This document shows, in pieces, positions 26,983-34,601 of a stretch of 64,000 nt of DNA. Every line of letters begins with the position of its first letter. The stretch's first letter is position 1. This stretch comes from Pedobacter cryoconitis (GTDB taxonomy: Bacteria > Bacteroidota > Bacteroidia > Sphingobacteriales > Sphingobacteriaceae): positions 62,001 through 126,000 of the forward strand of contig NZ_JACHCG010000001.1 of NCBI RefSeq assembly GCF_014200595.1. Reading direction: 5' to 3'. The notes beneath the pieces are model-generated. The model was not told the DNA's origin, searched no databases, and saw only the letters and a list, made by a program, of their open reading frames with translations. The position numbers and the translations under genes were made by a program.

Positions 26983-27738
26983 ATGGTTAAAATACATCAT
27001 ATCAATTGTGGCTCTTTACAAAGAGATCCTGCCAGCCTCAAAGTGCTGTGTCATTGTTTACTATTAGAAGATGCAAACGGTCTGGCACTGGTGGATACAG
27101 GAATAGGTGTTCAGGATATTTTGTATCCATTGGAAAGGATTGGTAAAGTAACTATTGATCAGGCAGGTTTTAATTTTGACCGTTCGGATACAGCAGTTTC
27201 AAAGCTTAATAACCTGGGCTTCCGGGAAGACGAAGTGAAACATTGTATCATCAGTCATCTTGACCCGGATCACATTGGTGGACTGGCAGATTTTCCTCAG
27301 GCAACAATCCATGTTTCTGCGGTTGAATTACAAAGTTTTCTGACAGGTGACCCACGGTATCGTCCACAGCAATTGGCGCATCAGCCATTATTAAAAATAT
27401 ATACTGATTTTAACGAAAGCTGGTTCGGCCTGACCGCTCAACGTGTAGTCCTGAATTTTGAATCGGCAGTTTATTTAGTATGCCTTCCCGGCCATACTTT
27501 GGGGCACTGTGGCATTGCGGTTCAGCAAAAAGATAAATGGCTATTGTATGTTGGTGATGCCTATTATTTAAGAGATGAACTTTTTATAGCAGATCATCCT
27601 GTTAATGAGCTGGCTGCATTGGCGGCTATGGATAATAAACTGCGGCTTGAATCGTTGAAAAAGCTGGAGATTCTGGTTCAGGCTTATAGAAGAGAAATAG
27701 AACTTTTCGGCTATCATGATCCTTCTGAATTCAAATAA
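26983..27738 (+). CDS. MBL-fold metallo-hydrolase (HxDxDH variant)
   Basis: A 251-residue metallo-beta-lactamase-fold hydrolase. The metal loop reads SHLDPDHIGG, so the second metal-site histidine of HxHxDH is replaced by Asp, as in some lactonase-like members. Later sites are LPGHTLGHCG and YVGDAYY. The relatives include N-acyl-homoserine lactonases and other ester or lactone hydrolases; the substrate is unknown. It follows the AraC gene on the same strand and is convergent with a glycosyltransferase, leaving an 10-base gap. Confidence 0.85.
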   Translation: MVKIHHINCGSLQRDPASLKVLCHCLLLEDANGLALVDTGIGVQDILYPLERIGKVTIDQAGFNFDRSDTAVSKLNNLGFREDEVKHCIISHLDPDHIGGLADFPQATIHVSAVELQSFLTGDPRYRPQQLAHQPLLKIYTDFNESWFGLTAQRVVLNFESAVYLVCLPGHTLGHCGIAVQQKDKWLLYVGDAYYLRDELFIADHPVNELAALAAMDNKLRLESLKKLEILVQAYRREIELFGYHDPSEFK

Positions 27739-27748
27739 GTATGTCCTG

Positions 27749-28675
27749 TTAAGAGCGGCGGCTGACCGATGTTTTCAATTTTTTGAAAAGTCTCGATGCT
27801 ATACCCTTCGGGCGTGTGGGGCTATTAAGTGGTAAACTTCTCATAAAATCTGCAAATGCATGATAAGCATCCTGATCAGCAATAACTTCAGTTTCCACAG
27901 ATAATGGAGACAAAGATAGCGTTACATCATAATTGTTACTGTGCCCGCAATGGGTTCCGCTAGCATCATGACCAATGTTTTTCACCAGGGACTGACCCGG
28001 ATAGAGTGTTAATTTCTTTGCAAGAAAAGCAGAAGCATACCACCTGATATCCCAATGTGTTGTATTGCCAATTGCCTGTTGTTCCAAAGCTTTGACGTAA
28101 GGATATGTATTGTCGAAATCGAATTCTTTCTGAAGTCCCTGTGCATTGATTTTTTCTAATAATTTAGCCCCATCATGCTCAAATAAATCCCACGCTCTCT
28201 TCCAGGTTGCCCAGCCCCAGCAATCGGCACCTTTTATAAAGAAAACTTCCTTTAATCCTTGTGGAATGGGGTAGACATATCCATGTATAGAAGCAACTTC
28301 ATCGTTGTTTTCATAAAAATCAAGCGCTTCGTTCATATACTTTAAAAACCAGGGTGCAGTAACCAGATCATCTTCAAGTACTATCGCTTTACCATGTATA
28401 CTGATTACCTCAGTAACTCCCAGAATAGTATTGTCATCAACACCCAGATTAGTTTCACGCAAACAAATATGTACACTTTTAAAACCGGTTATAGTGGTCA
28501 GAAAGCTTCTAAGCTCATGAACTGACTGTACAGCATCTGCATTTTTTGCAGCATCCGCATAGATATACAATTCACTTTCTGCTGACAATAGATTTTCCCT
28601 TAATGCTGCTATAACCTGCTGTGTATGTGATAAACGGTTATATACAAAAAGGATGATTGGAGCTGTAGTGATCAT
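27749..28675 (-). CDS. Glycosyltransferase, GNT-I-like family 2/13 type
   Basis: A 308-residue cytoplasmic protein starting IILFVYNRLSHTQQVIAAL and carrying AIVLEDDLVTAPWFLKYMNEAL, in which EDD binds metal and nucleotide sugar, followed by GADCWGWATWKRAW. This is the glycosyltransferase class seen in surface polysaccharide loci. The YceH-family gene begins 29 bases upstream on the same strand, but the two have no obvious functional link. No other sugar genes are next to it. Confidence 0.82.
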   Translation of the reverse strand: MITTAPIILFVYNRLSHTQQVIAALRENLLSAESELYIYADAAKNADAVQSVHELRSFLTTITGFKSVHICLRETNLGVDDNTILGVTEVISIHGKAIVLEDDLVTAPWFLKYMNEALDFYENNDEVASIHGYVYPIPQGLKEVFFIKGADCWGWATWKRAWDLFEHDGAKLLEKINAQGLQKEFDFDNTYPYVKALEQQAIGNTTHWDIRWYASAFLAKKLTLYPGQSLVKNIGHDASGTHCGHSNNYDVTLSLSPLSVETEVIADQDAYHAFADFMRSLPLNSPTRPKGIASRLFKKLKTSVSRRS

Positions 28676-28704
28676 TGTGTTTTTTTACGAATGTAAAAAA
28701 ATTA

Positions 28705-29346
28705 CTATTGACTCATTAATAAGTTTAGCATTTCCTTAACTTCTTCCAGTTCCTGTTCCAGTTTAATGACCCTGTTTTCCAGATCAGCAGAAGATTGCTG
28801 GCTGAGTTCCGGCCCAGGGATTTCTTCTTCCTCTGCATCGCCTCCAAACAAATGTTTATACCTCGCTTCTTTTTGTCCCGGTTTTTTAGGGAGTTGTTTG
28901 ACATAAACAGGTTCTTCCTGTGCTAATTTATGCAGGATTTCCTGAACCTCGCCGATAGTTTCAAATTCATGTAATCTTGCCGCATTCGTATTGATTTCAC
29001 CGGGAGTTAATGACCCGCGTAAGAGTAATAAACAAATAACTGCCAGTTCTGCCGGAAGCAGCGGATATACAATAGCAAGGTTATGTTTGTATTTTGTGCT
29101 TCTGCTGCTGCCACCCATAGCTGTGCTGCTTAAACCTTTAATTTTTAAAGTGTTTAAGGTGAGTGTAACGGTTTCTTCATCGTAATTTACAATAGGATTC
29201 CTTGATGTTTTCTGATTACAGGCAGTCGTTAACGCAGAAATAGTCATAGGATAATAGTCTGGTGTAGTTCTGCTCTTTTCCAGTAACACACCTAAGACGC
29301 GTTGTTCTGCTGCATTTAATAAAATTAAAGGCTGATTATTTTCCAT
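28705..29346 (-). CDS. yceH: YceH/DUF480-family winged-helix protein
   Basis: A 213-residue cytoplasmic protein with two winged-helix repeats: LNAAEQRVLGVLLEKSRTTPDYYPMTI and ELAVICLLLLRGSLTPGEINTNAARLHEF. The motif ACNQKTSRNPIVNYDEETV is diagnostic of the DUF480 family. The C-terminus is a coiled coil (LENRVIKLEQELEEVKEMLNLL). Function is unknown in the literature I recall. Full length. Confidence 0.9.
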   Translation of the reverse strand: MENNQPLILLNAAEQRVLGVLLEKSRTTPDYYPMTISALTTACNQKTSRNPIVNYDEETVTLTLNTLKIKGLSSTAMGGSSRSTKYKHNLAIVYPLLPAELAVICLLLLRGSLTPGEINTNAARLHEFETIGEVQEILHKLAQEEPVYVKQLPKKPGQKEARYKHLFGGDAEEEEIPGPELSQQSSADLENRVIKLEQELEEVKEMLNLLMSQ

Positions 29347-29614
29347 GTAATAAATATAGAGGAAGCTGTTAATATTTGATACAAAAAATATTGAAATATA
29401 TCATTTAAAAAGAACACCAGTCTTCAATGACTATGCTAAATCATTTTTATATCAAAAAATATTTAGATTGTTTATCATTTTTATAAAAAAGTTATATCTT
29501 TATTTTCAATCAGGTTTAAAACGCTCTATGGTCATAATTCGCTCTCACATGTTTGAATTATTACTCATGTTTTTCATTTGAACTCTATTAGCTATATAAT
29601 AGATGAATTTTAAA

Positions 29615-29705
29615 AATATGCAGTTCAATAACTGCGAAAGAAATAGGCTTCGGCTTATAAATAGGTAGTTAATAAAAAAAATGCTGATGGATGTCAGCAT
29701 TTTTC
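29615..29705 (+). ncRNA. Candidate structured small RNA, three hairpins ending in a terminator
   Basis: Three hairpins follow one another in a 584-base gap without genes. GCAGTT-CAAT-AACTGC at 29620-29635; ATAGGC-TTCG-GCTTAT at 29643-29658, with a C(UUCG)G tetraloop when read on the plus strand; and an 11-base-pair hairpin AAAAATGCTGA / TCAGCATTTTT at 29677-29704 as a rho-independent end. The UUCG loop fixes the strand. The 5' end is not seen; TATCTTTA at 29495-29502 is only a weak promoter match. The remainder of 29347-29614 and 29706-29930 shows nothing else that I can support. Confidence 0.5.
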
Positions 29706-29930
29706 TTTGTTACCTGTTTCATCAAACTGTAGCATTATTCCACAGTCTTTTACTTAAGCTTAATATTTAATGTATTGATTTACAGTATGTTGTTTTGTGT
29801 GCCAGCTTTTGGCATTATTATGTAACTATACTATTCAGATTAAATAACTGAATTATACATATAACAGTAGCGAAATATAGATTTTACCAGAATTGAAAAT
29901 TTCGAATGCTTTAACACAAATCTTAAAATT

Positions 29931-30365
29931 ATGAAAAATATCATTTTAACAGCAGCAGCATTATTAGCAGTAACAGGTATATCAACAGTAAAAGCATCAG
30001 AAACTAAAGCTCCATTAGCAGTTACTATGAAAATGGACAGTACGGCTACAATGAAAATGGATAGCACAGCTACAATGAAAATGGATAGTGCAGCTATAAT
30101 GAAAATGGATAGTGCGGCTACTATGAGAACAGATAGCGCTATGAAAGTAAAACAAGATAGTTCACAAAAAGTACCTGTGAAACTAGAAGAGCTTCCAGCA
30201 CCGGTAACTACCACATTAAAAGCAGATGCTTACAAAGACTGGACGCCAACAACAGCGTTTTTAGTAACAGCAGCAGATAAATCACAATTCTACCAGATTG
30301 ATGTGACAAAAGGTACTGAGAAGGCCTTCATCAAAATCAATAAAGATGGTGTAGTTGTTCAATAG
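29931..30365 (+). CDS. Exported PepSY-like protein with 8-residue tandem repeats
   Basis: A 144-residue exported protein: signal peptide (residues 1-22), then about five 8-residue repeats of the form TMKMDSTA (residues 32-71; a 24-base DNA repeat), then a C-terminal domain (LEELPAPVTTTLKADAYKDW to AFIKINKDGVVVQ) resembling the PepSY-like putative beta-lactamase-inhibitor fold common in Bacteroidota. Repeats rich in Met and Asp could bind metal, but that is inference. A terminator follows directly, so it is a one-gene unit. Confidence 0.8.
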   Translation: MKNIILTAAALLAVTGISTVKASETKAPLAVTMKMDSTATMKMDSTATMKMDSAAIMKMDSAATMRTDSAMKVKQDSSQKVPVKLEELPAPVTTTLKADAYKDWTPTTAFLVTAADKSQFYQIDVTKGTEKAFIKINKDGVVVQ

Positions 30366-30398
30366 ATAATATTACAATACGTTTTAATATCATAATGG

Positions 30399-30425
30399 GA
30401 GCCGGATTTTATCCGGCTCTTTTTT
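30399..30425 (+). terminator. Rho-independent terminator
   Basis: GAGCCGGAT (30399-30407) pairs with ATCCGGCTC (30411-30419) over a 3-base loop, followed by six T. It ends the PepSY-like gene and faces the convergent dioxygenase gene. Confidence 0.9.
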
Positions 30426-30517
30426 GTATAAAAGGATTTAATTTCATTCTCTGCAAGGCTGACAGTTTTCCTGAACGTATCAGGTAGCCTATAATTAATG
30501 CAATCAGCATAGCCAGG

Positions 30518-31324
30518 CTATTTAACGAGCTTAGCAAAACGCTGATAAAATGCGGTAGGGCTATTTTCATGTTTAGGTTCATATTTACCAGCAATAATCG
30601 GTAAATAGATAACTCTTCTCCGGCTTTGTTCACCAGTAACCGCAGATTGAGCAACCCGGTGCCATAAACGGCCATCATGTATTGTCAGATCCCCGGCTTC
30701 CGGCGCAATTGCTACTTCTTTTAAATCAGCTTTATTGTCCAGGAAATATTTCTTACGGAATAACATATGATAAAGACTCTGTTTATGTGTTCCTGGTAAT
30801 ACTCTTAAACCACCATTTTCTGGTTTAAGGCTGCTCAGGTGGATACCCACATTCAGCATCGGATTTAATTTTTGTCCGTGAAAGATATCACGTAAACCAT
30901 CAGTATGCCATCCCATTTGGGTAAACTTACTTTCAGGGCCATTGACATAATGATTTAAAACCATTCCGTCTTTTTCTTCTGTACCTAACCTGGCACCCGG
31001 CCCGATCAGGCTTAACAAAGTTTCAAACCGGGGATCCTGGGTTAGTCCGGCAAATAAAGGATGATGCTGATTCAGAAAAGCAAAGCGCTGCACAATTGCA
31101 GAACCATCCAGATCCTTTCCATATTTGATAGGGATGCCGTTTACCTTGATTTTTTCCTGTTTTATCCAATCCTGCTGGACTTTTAAAGAAGCCTGTATAA
31201 TATCATTTACCGTTTCTGGCTGAATGAAGTTTTTAAAATGGATGAAGCCATTTTTATTAAAAAAATAGTTTTGTTCATCTGTAATAGTGCCGCCTAAAGT
31301 GAATCTGGTATAAGTAGGGTTCAT
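30518..31324 (-). CDS. PhyH-family Fe(II)/2-oxoglutarate dioxygenase
   Basis: A 268-residue oxygenase of the phytanoyl-CoA dioxygenase family: first metal motif WHTD (HxD), then LPGTHKQS, and the distal histidine in IHDGRLWHRVAQSA with the 2-oxoglutarate arginine shortly after (RRRVIYLP). It needs iron and 2-oxoglutarate and hydroxylates small molecules or chains. A cysteine-rich leader peptide ORF and a 33-bp palindrome lie in its leader, so cysteine or sulfur status may control it (inference). Substrate unknown. Confidence 0.88.
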   Translation of the reverse strand: MNPTYTRFTLGGTITDEQNYFFNKNGFIHFKNFIQPETVNDIIQASLKVQQDWIKQEKIKVNGIPIKYGKDLDGSAIVQRFAFLNQHHPLFAGLTQDPRFETLLSLIGPGARLGTEEKDGMVLNHYVNGPESKFTQMGWHTDGLRDIFHGQKLNPMLNVGIHLSSLKPENGGLRVLPGTHKQSLYHMLFRKKYFLDNKADLKEVAIAPEAGDLTIHDGRLWHRVAQSAVTGEQSRRRVIYLPIIAGKYEPKHENSPTAFYQRFAKLVK

Positions 31325-31424
31325 GGTCGTTGAGGTTTAAGGGTTGAAGATTGGATATAGCAAGTCCTGCTGCTTAGGTTAGCAGGTTCTAAAGGATATT
31401 AATCAAAGAAATTTTTTCAGAGAA

Positions 31425-31511
31425 TTAACAACAACAATAGCAACAACCTGCCCTTTCAGAGAAGGGCATTCGCATGAAGTGCGCGCTGGAAATAGGGTTG
31501 TTGTAGTTCAT
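31425..31511 (-). CDS. Cysteine-rich leader peptide upstream of the dioxygenase
   Basis: A 28-codon ORF from ATG 31511 to TAA 31425; alternative inner starts are ATG 31475 and 31469. It ends AGCCYCCC, with five cysteines in the last six residues before the stop, after MRMPFSER. Clustered codons for one amino acid directly before a stop are the mark of attenuation leader peptides. The start lies 4 bases downstream of a 33-bp palindrome on this strand, and 100 bases later the dioxygenase begins; a CCTGCT/AGCAGG inverted repeat falls in that gap. Too short for standard gene callers. Confidence 0.65.
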   Translation of the reverse strand: MNYNNPISSAHFMRMPFSERAGCCYCCC

Positions 31512-31514
31512 ATA

Positions 31515-31547
31515 TTGTAATGTATACTAAATTAGTATACATTACAA
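31515..31547. promoter_or_regulatory. 33-bp perfect palindrome, likely operator
   Basis: Sixteen-base arms (31515-31530 and 31532-31547) are perfect inverted repeats around a single A. The core ACTAAATTAGT fits the ACTRWWWYAGT core of Rrf2/IscR-type sites, and GTATAC lies on each side. No T tract follows, so an operator is likelier than a terminator. It sits 57 bases after the SDR stop and just upstream of the leader ORF. Confidence 0.65.
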
Positions 31548-31603
31548 ATGTAGGAAAATATTTTATTTATAAAAATATTTGAAAATAAATATTGATTCTT
31601 TTT

Positions 31604-32380
31604 TTATTGTTTGTATAATCCTGCTGTAATGCTTTCAATCAGTGACTTAGGAAGTAACCAGGTTCCAAAAACAGATACCTTATTTAAGAAGCCCGGGACA
31701 ATTTCTGCTTTTCTTTTAAACATACCTTTTAAGCCGGTTTCTGCCACATTTTCTGAAGTCATGTTGAATTTTTCTGCAAGTTCTGCTAAGGAATCCATAC
31801 CGGCGCGGCTTGAAAATCCAGTAGCTGTAGGGCCGGGGCATAAACAACTCACGCTAACCGGGCTATCTTTTAGTTCATAACGTAAGGCACGGCTATAGGA
31901 TAGTATAAATGATTTACTGGCAGCATATAACGCCAGGGTAGGTACGGCCTGGTAGGCGGCTGTACTGGAAATATTTAAGATATAAGACTGTTTTTGTTTT
32001 CTTAAAATAGGTAGTAGGTGCCAGGTTAATTCAATTACTGCATCTATATTCAGTCTGAGCATATTGAGTTGTTCGGGAAGACTTAATAGCTCAAAATTGC
32101 CCCACAGTCCGTATCCTGCATTATTGACCAGAATGGATAAATCTGGTGTGATACCGGTGCACCATTCTTTTACCTGCGTAGCAGTTGTGCTGAGCGAAAG
32201 ATCGGCAGATAAATAATGTGCTTTAACTTGATATGCTTGTTCGATACTTTGGGAAAGCAGCTGGAGATCGGTTTCATTACGCGCAACAAGCAGTAAATGA
32301 TAGCCGGAACGGGCCAGTGAATTTGCCATAGCCTTTCCTATTCCTTTACTGGCACCAGTTATTAAAGCGTATTTATTCAT
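31604..32380 (-). CDS. Short-chain dehydrogenase/reductase
   Basis: A 258-residue classical SDR, start taken at ATG 32380 (MNKYALITGASKGIGKAMAN). Cofactor motif TGASKGIG, structural NNAGYG, catalytic Ser (ILNISSTAAY) and YxxxK (YAASK) are all present. It belongs to the DltE/YqjQ-like branch (LSADLSLSTTATQ). The alternate upstream start would read into the DnaA-box region and is rejected. The substrate is unknown. It precedes the palindrome, leader and dioxygenase on the same strand. Confidence 0.9.
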   Translation of the reverse strand: MNKYALITGASKGIGKAMANSLARSGYHLLLVARNETDLQLLSQSIEQAYQVKAHYLSADLSLSTTATQVKEWCTGITPDLSILVNNAGYGLWGNFELLSLPEQLNMLRLNIDAVIELTWHLLPILRKQKQSYILNISSTAAYQAVPTLALYAASKSFILSYSRALRYELKDSPVSVSCLCPGPTATGFSSRAGMDSLAELAEKFNMTSENVAETGLKGMFKRKAEIVPGFLNKVSVFGTWLLPKSLIESITAGLYKQ

Positions 32381-32432
32381 AAATGAGATCTGTAATCGGG
32401 TGTAAAATAGTATTTTTTTCGGAGTTAATAGT

Positions 32433-33063
32433 TTATCCACATTAAGTGTTGATAAGCTGTTGGTTACATCATGTTTATTGTGAGTAAGTGCCAAAAGACG
32501 AGGTTTCAATACAGTTTTTTTAGTTAAAAGGTATCTGTTTGGGTATCAGGATGGTAGTTATTCACAATAATTGTTGATGAATATGTTAAGTTATTGATAA
32601 TCAGATGTGTTTTTGTGTGGATAAACGTTTTGGGTTTAGTGGAATTAAAGCTGGATTTCCGGAAATAGGGCTGAACTTTTAAAAACGTGGCCTTGACGTG
32701 AAGAACAAGTGTTGGAACTGGGTTGAATAGTGCCTTGAAATGACGTTGCAATGAGGTTGTAATGACGTTGGAATGACCTTGCAATGACTACAGTCATTCC
32801 AACCTCATTGCAACGTCATTTTAAGGTCGTTAGAAAGGGTAAGCAGACTACTGTTTAACTATAACTGAAACGGTTCTCAACGGGTTAATAGCTTGATTCT
32901 GGGTTTTTCTAATCAGTTAACATAAATAAATATATATTAATTGATTTTTAATGTGTATCTTGTTTTTGTTCTGTATTTATTTAATAGTTTATTTATTGTT
33001 AAAATATACGGTAAAACCCCATTGGTTAATATTCACAGCATTTTTCACCTTAATAAAAAAGTT
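32433..33063. other. Candidate replication origin (oriC): DnaA-box cluster plus AT-rich tract
   Basis: Three perfect TTATNCACA DnaA boxes: TTATCCACA at 32433-32441 (+), TTATTCACA at 32558-32566 (+), and TGTGGATAA, the inverse, at 32616-32624. One-mismatch copies: TGTTGATAA 32447-32455, TGTGAGTAA 32479-32487 and ATATTCACA 33029-33037. By chance about 0.03 perfect boxes per kilobase would be expected. An 82-bp inverted repeat array lies at 32739-32820 and an AT-rich tract at about 32914-33003 could unwind. Gene strand bias flips here. dnaA is not near, which is usual in this phylum. Confidence 0.6.
32739..32820. repeat. Tandem 11-bp repeats forming a 21-bp-arm hairpin
   Basis: On the plus strand, four units of about 11 bases (AATGACGTTGC, AATGAGGTTGT, AATGACGTTGG, AATGACCTTGC) and a half unit run from 32739 to 32788; after a 4-base turn the inverse units continue to 32820. 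The outer 21 bases, 32739-32759 and 32800-32820, are exact inverse complements, and GGAATGAC / GTCATTCC pair inside. Weaker copies of TTG-spaced units extend upstream to about 32685. Not CRISPR: units are too short and there are no spacers. Confidence 0.8.
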
Positions 33064-33717
33064 ATGGCTATTGTTACAAACAGTTATTTAGGAACATTCA
33101 CTGGAAGAATAGGAAATATGGTTATTTATCCTCTTGCAGGACAGATAGTTGCCAGAACTATAGGTAAATCCTATAAAAAACCCACAAATAATCAGCTGAA
33201 TTCAAGGATGGCGCTTAAAAAGATGAATGTTTTTTTACAGGACATCAAGGGGTTTCTTAAAGTCGGTTTTGAATTAGAAGCTAAAGGCACGACAGCTAAT
33301 GCATTCAATCACGCGCTTAAATATAACCGAAAACACGTTACAGGTACATTCCCAGACGTCGCAATTGATTATGCAAAAATACTGGTCACCAAAGGAAACA
33401 TGCCCATTGTAGAGAAGGCAAAAGCCAGTCTCCTGACCGACAGGCTTAAAGTGAGCTGGGATACTGAGGTCATTAAAGGGCAAACACATCAGGATGACCA
33501 GGTATTGCTATTGGCCTATTTTCCTGGGGAAACAGGGAAGACCCGTATTTTTACCACCTCAGTCAGAAGATCTGCGGGTACTTATAAGTTCAACCTGAAC
33601 AGGAGTGCTACAATGCGCAACGCACATTTGTACCTATCCTTTGTCTCAGATGATTATAAAAGTATTTCTGACAGTGTTTATCTTGGAGAGGTTTCCTGGG
33701 ATAAAGTGGCTAAATAG
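33064..33717 (+). CDS. DUF6266-family protein
   Basis: A 217-residue protein, start at ATG 33064 (MAIVTNSYLGTFTGRIGNMVIYPL). The opening GxxxGRIGNMVIYPLAGQIVARTIG and the KPTNNQLNSRMALK segment are typical of DUF6266, a Sphingobacteriaceae family of unknown function, often repeated in one genome. The second half is beta-rich (ASLLTDRLKVSWDT; QVLLLAYFPGETGKTRIFT). No signal peptide. It lies beside the proposed origin; its last 8 bases overlap the convergent SDR gene. Confidence 0.82.
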   Translation: MAIVTNSYLGTFTGRIGNMVIYPLAGQIVARTIGKSYKKPTNNQLNSRMALKKMNVFLQDIKGFLKVGFELEAKGTTANAFNHALKYNRKHVTGTFPDVAIDYAKILVTKGNMPIVEKAKASLLTDRLKVSWDTEVIKGQTHQDDQVLLLAYFPGETGKTRIFTTSVRRSAGTYKFNLNRSATMRNAHLYLSFVSDDYKSISDSVYLGEVSWDKVAK

Positions 33718-34495
33718 CTGGAGTTCTTCCGCCGTCTACAGGAATGCTAACGCCTGTAACATAAGAAGCAGCGGGTGAAGCCAGGAAAGCAATTACATTT
33801 CCGATTTCTTCCGGCTGGCCAATTCTTTTCATAGGAATGGAATTGGTTAGCTGTTTTTCTACATCACTTCTGTTGCCTTCTTCAGAAAGACTATCCAGCA
33901 GTTTTGTATATCGGGTGGTATGGGTTAAACCCGGCAGTACATTGTTCACTGTAATATTATATTCCCCCACTTCATTTGATAAGGTTTTTGCCCATCCAGC
34001 TACGGCAGCCCTGATTGTATTGGATACGCCAAGATTCGGAAGTGGTGTTTTTACTGAAGTGGAAACAATATTAATGATCCGTCCATAACCTGCTGCTTTC
34101 ATTCCAGGCAAAACAGCCTGAACTAATATCTGGTTACAAACCAGGTGCTGACTAAAAGCCTGTTCAAACTCATTGGTCAATGCTGTTGTTATCGGGCCTG
34201 GTTTTGGCCCTCCACTGTTATTGATCAGAATTTCTACCTGATCGAGTGTAACGATTTTCTGGATTGCAGTACTGACCGTTGCCGGGTCGGAGAAATCTGC
34301 GACAGCATAAGCATGTTGTTGTCCTTCAGTTAATGGCAATTCCTTTAAAGCACTGATTAATGATTCCTCATTTCTTGCGACCAAAATACAGTTTGCACCT
34401 AAGCGGGCAAGAATAATGGCCGTAGCCAATCCAATACCTTGTGTACTTCCGCAAATTACTGCAGTTTTATTTGAAAGGGATATATTCATCGTCAT
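33710..34495 (-). CDS. Short-chain dehydrogenase/reductase
   Basis: A 261-residue SDR (or 259 from the second ATG at 34489). Cofactor motif CGSTQGIG with a Gly-rich start, NNSGGPKPG in place of the usual NNAG, then IINIVSTSVK and the C-terminal SPAASYVTGVSIPVDGG. The tyrosine of the catalytic YxxxK is not in its usual place: the segment LGVSNTIRAAVAGWAKTL has no clear Tyr, so the chemistry may differ. Single-gene unit, convergent and overlapping with the DUF6266 gene. Confidence 0.82.
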   Translation of the reverse strand: MTMNISLSNKTAVICGSTQGIGLATAIILARLGANCILVARNEESLISALKELPLTEGQQHAYAVADFSDPATVSTAIQKIVTLDQVEILINNSGGPKPGPITTALTNEFEQAFSQHLVCNQILVQAVLPGMKAAGYGRIINIVSTSVKTPLPNLGVSNTIRAAVAGWAKTLSNEVGEYNITVNNVLPGLTHTTRYTKLLDSLSEEGNRSDVEKQLTNSIPMKRIGQPEEIGNVIAFLASPAASYVTGVSIPVDGGRTPAI

Positions 34496-34550
34496 TAGGT
34501 TTTAATTGGGATATGCCTGTAATATCACCAGGCTTACAGGTAAAAATATC

Positions 34551-34580
34551 AAAAAAAACCGGCCCTTGTGTAAGGCCGGT
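34551..34580 (-). terminator. Terminator of the exported-protein gene
   Basis: ACCGGCC (34558-34564) and GGCCGGT (34574-34580) pair over a 9-base loop; on the minus strand seven or more T follow. It lies 22 bases after the stop at 34602. Confidence 0.85.
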
Positions 34581-34601
34581 AATTTTAATTGTGTGTGCGT
34601 G

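Noticed and set aside
29840..30214. Minus-strand frame of 124 codons with repeated hydrophobic units
   Set aside because: It is the antisense shadow of the 24-base repeats in the plus-strand gene; the repeats create an open frame by chance.
32381..32509. Longer N-terminus for the SDR gene
   Set aside because: The extra 43 codons run through a DnaA box and do not resemble SDR proteins; MNKYALITGASKGIG is the natural start.
32739..32820. CRISPR-like repeat array
   Set aside because: Units are 11 bases, adjacent without spacers, and inverted half-way; no cas genes.
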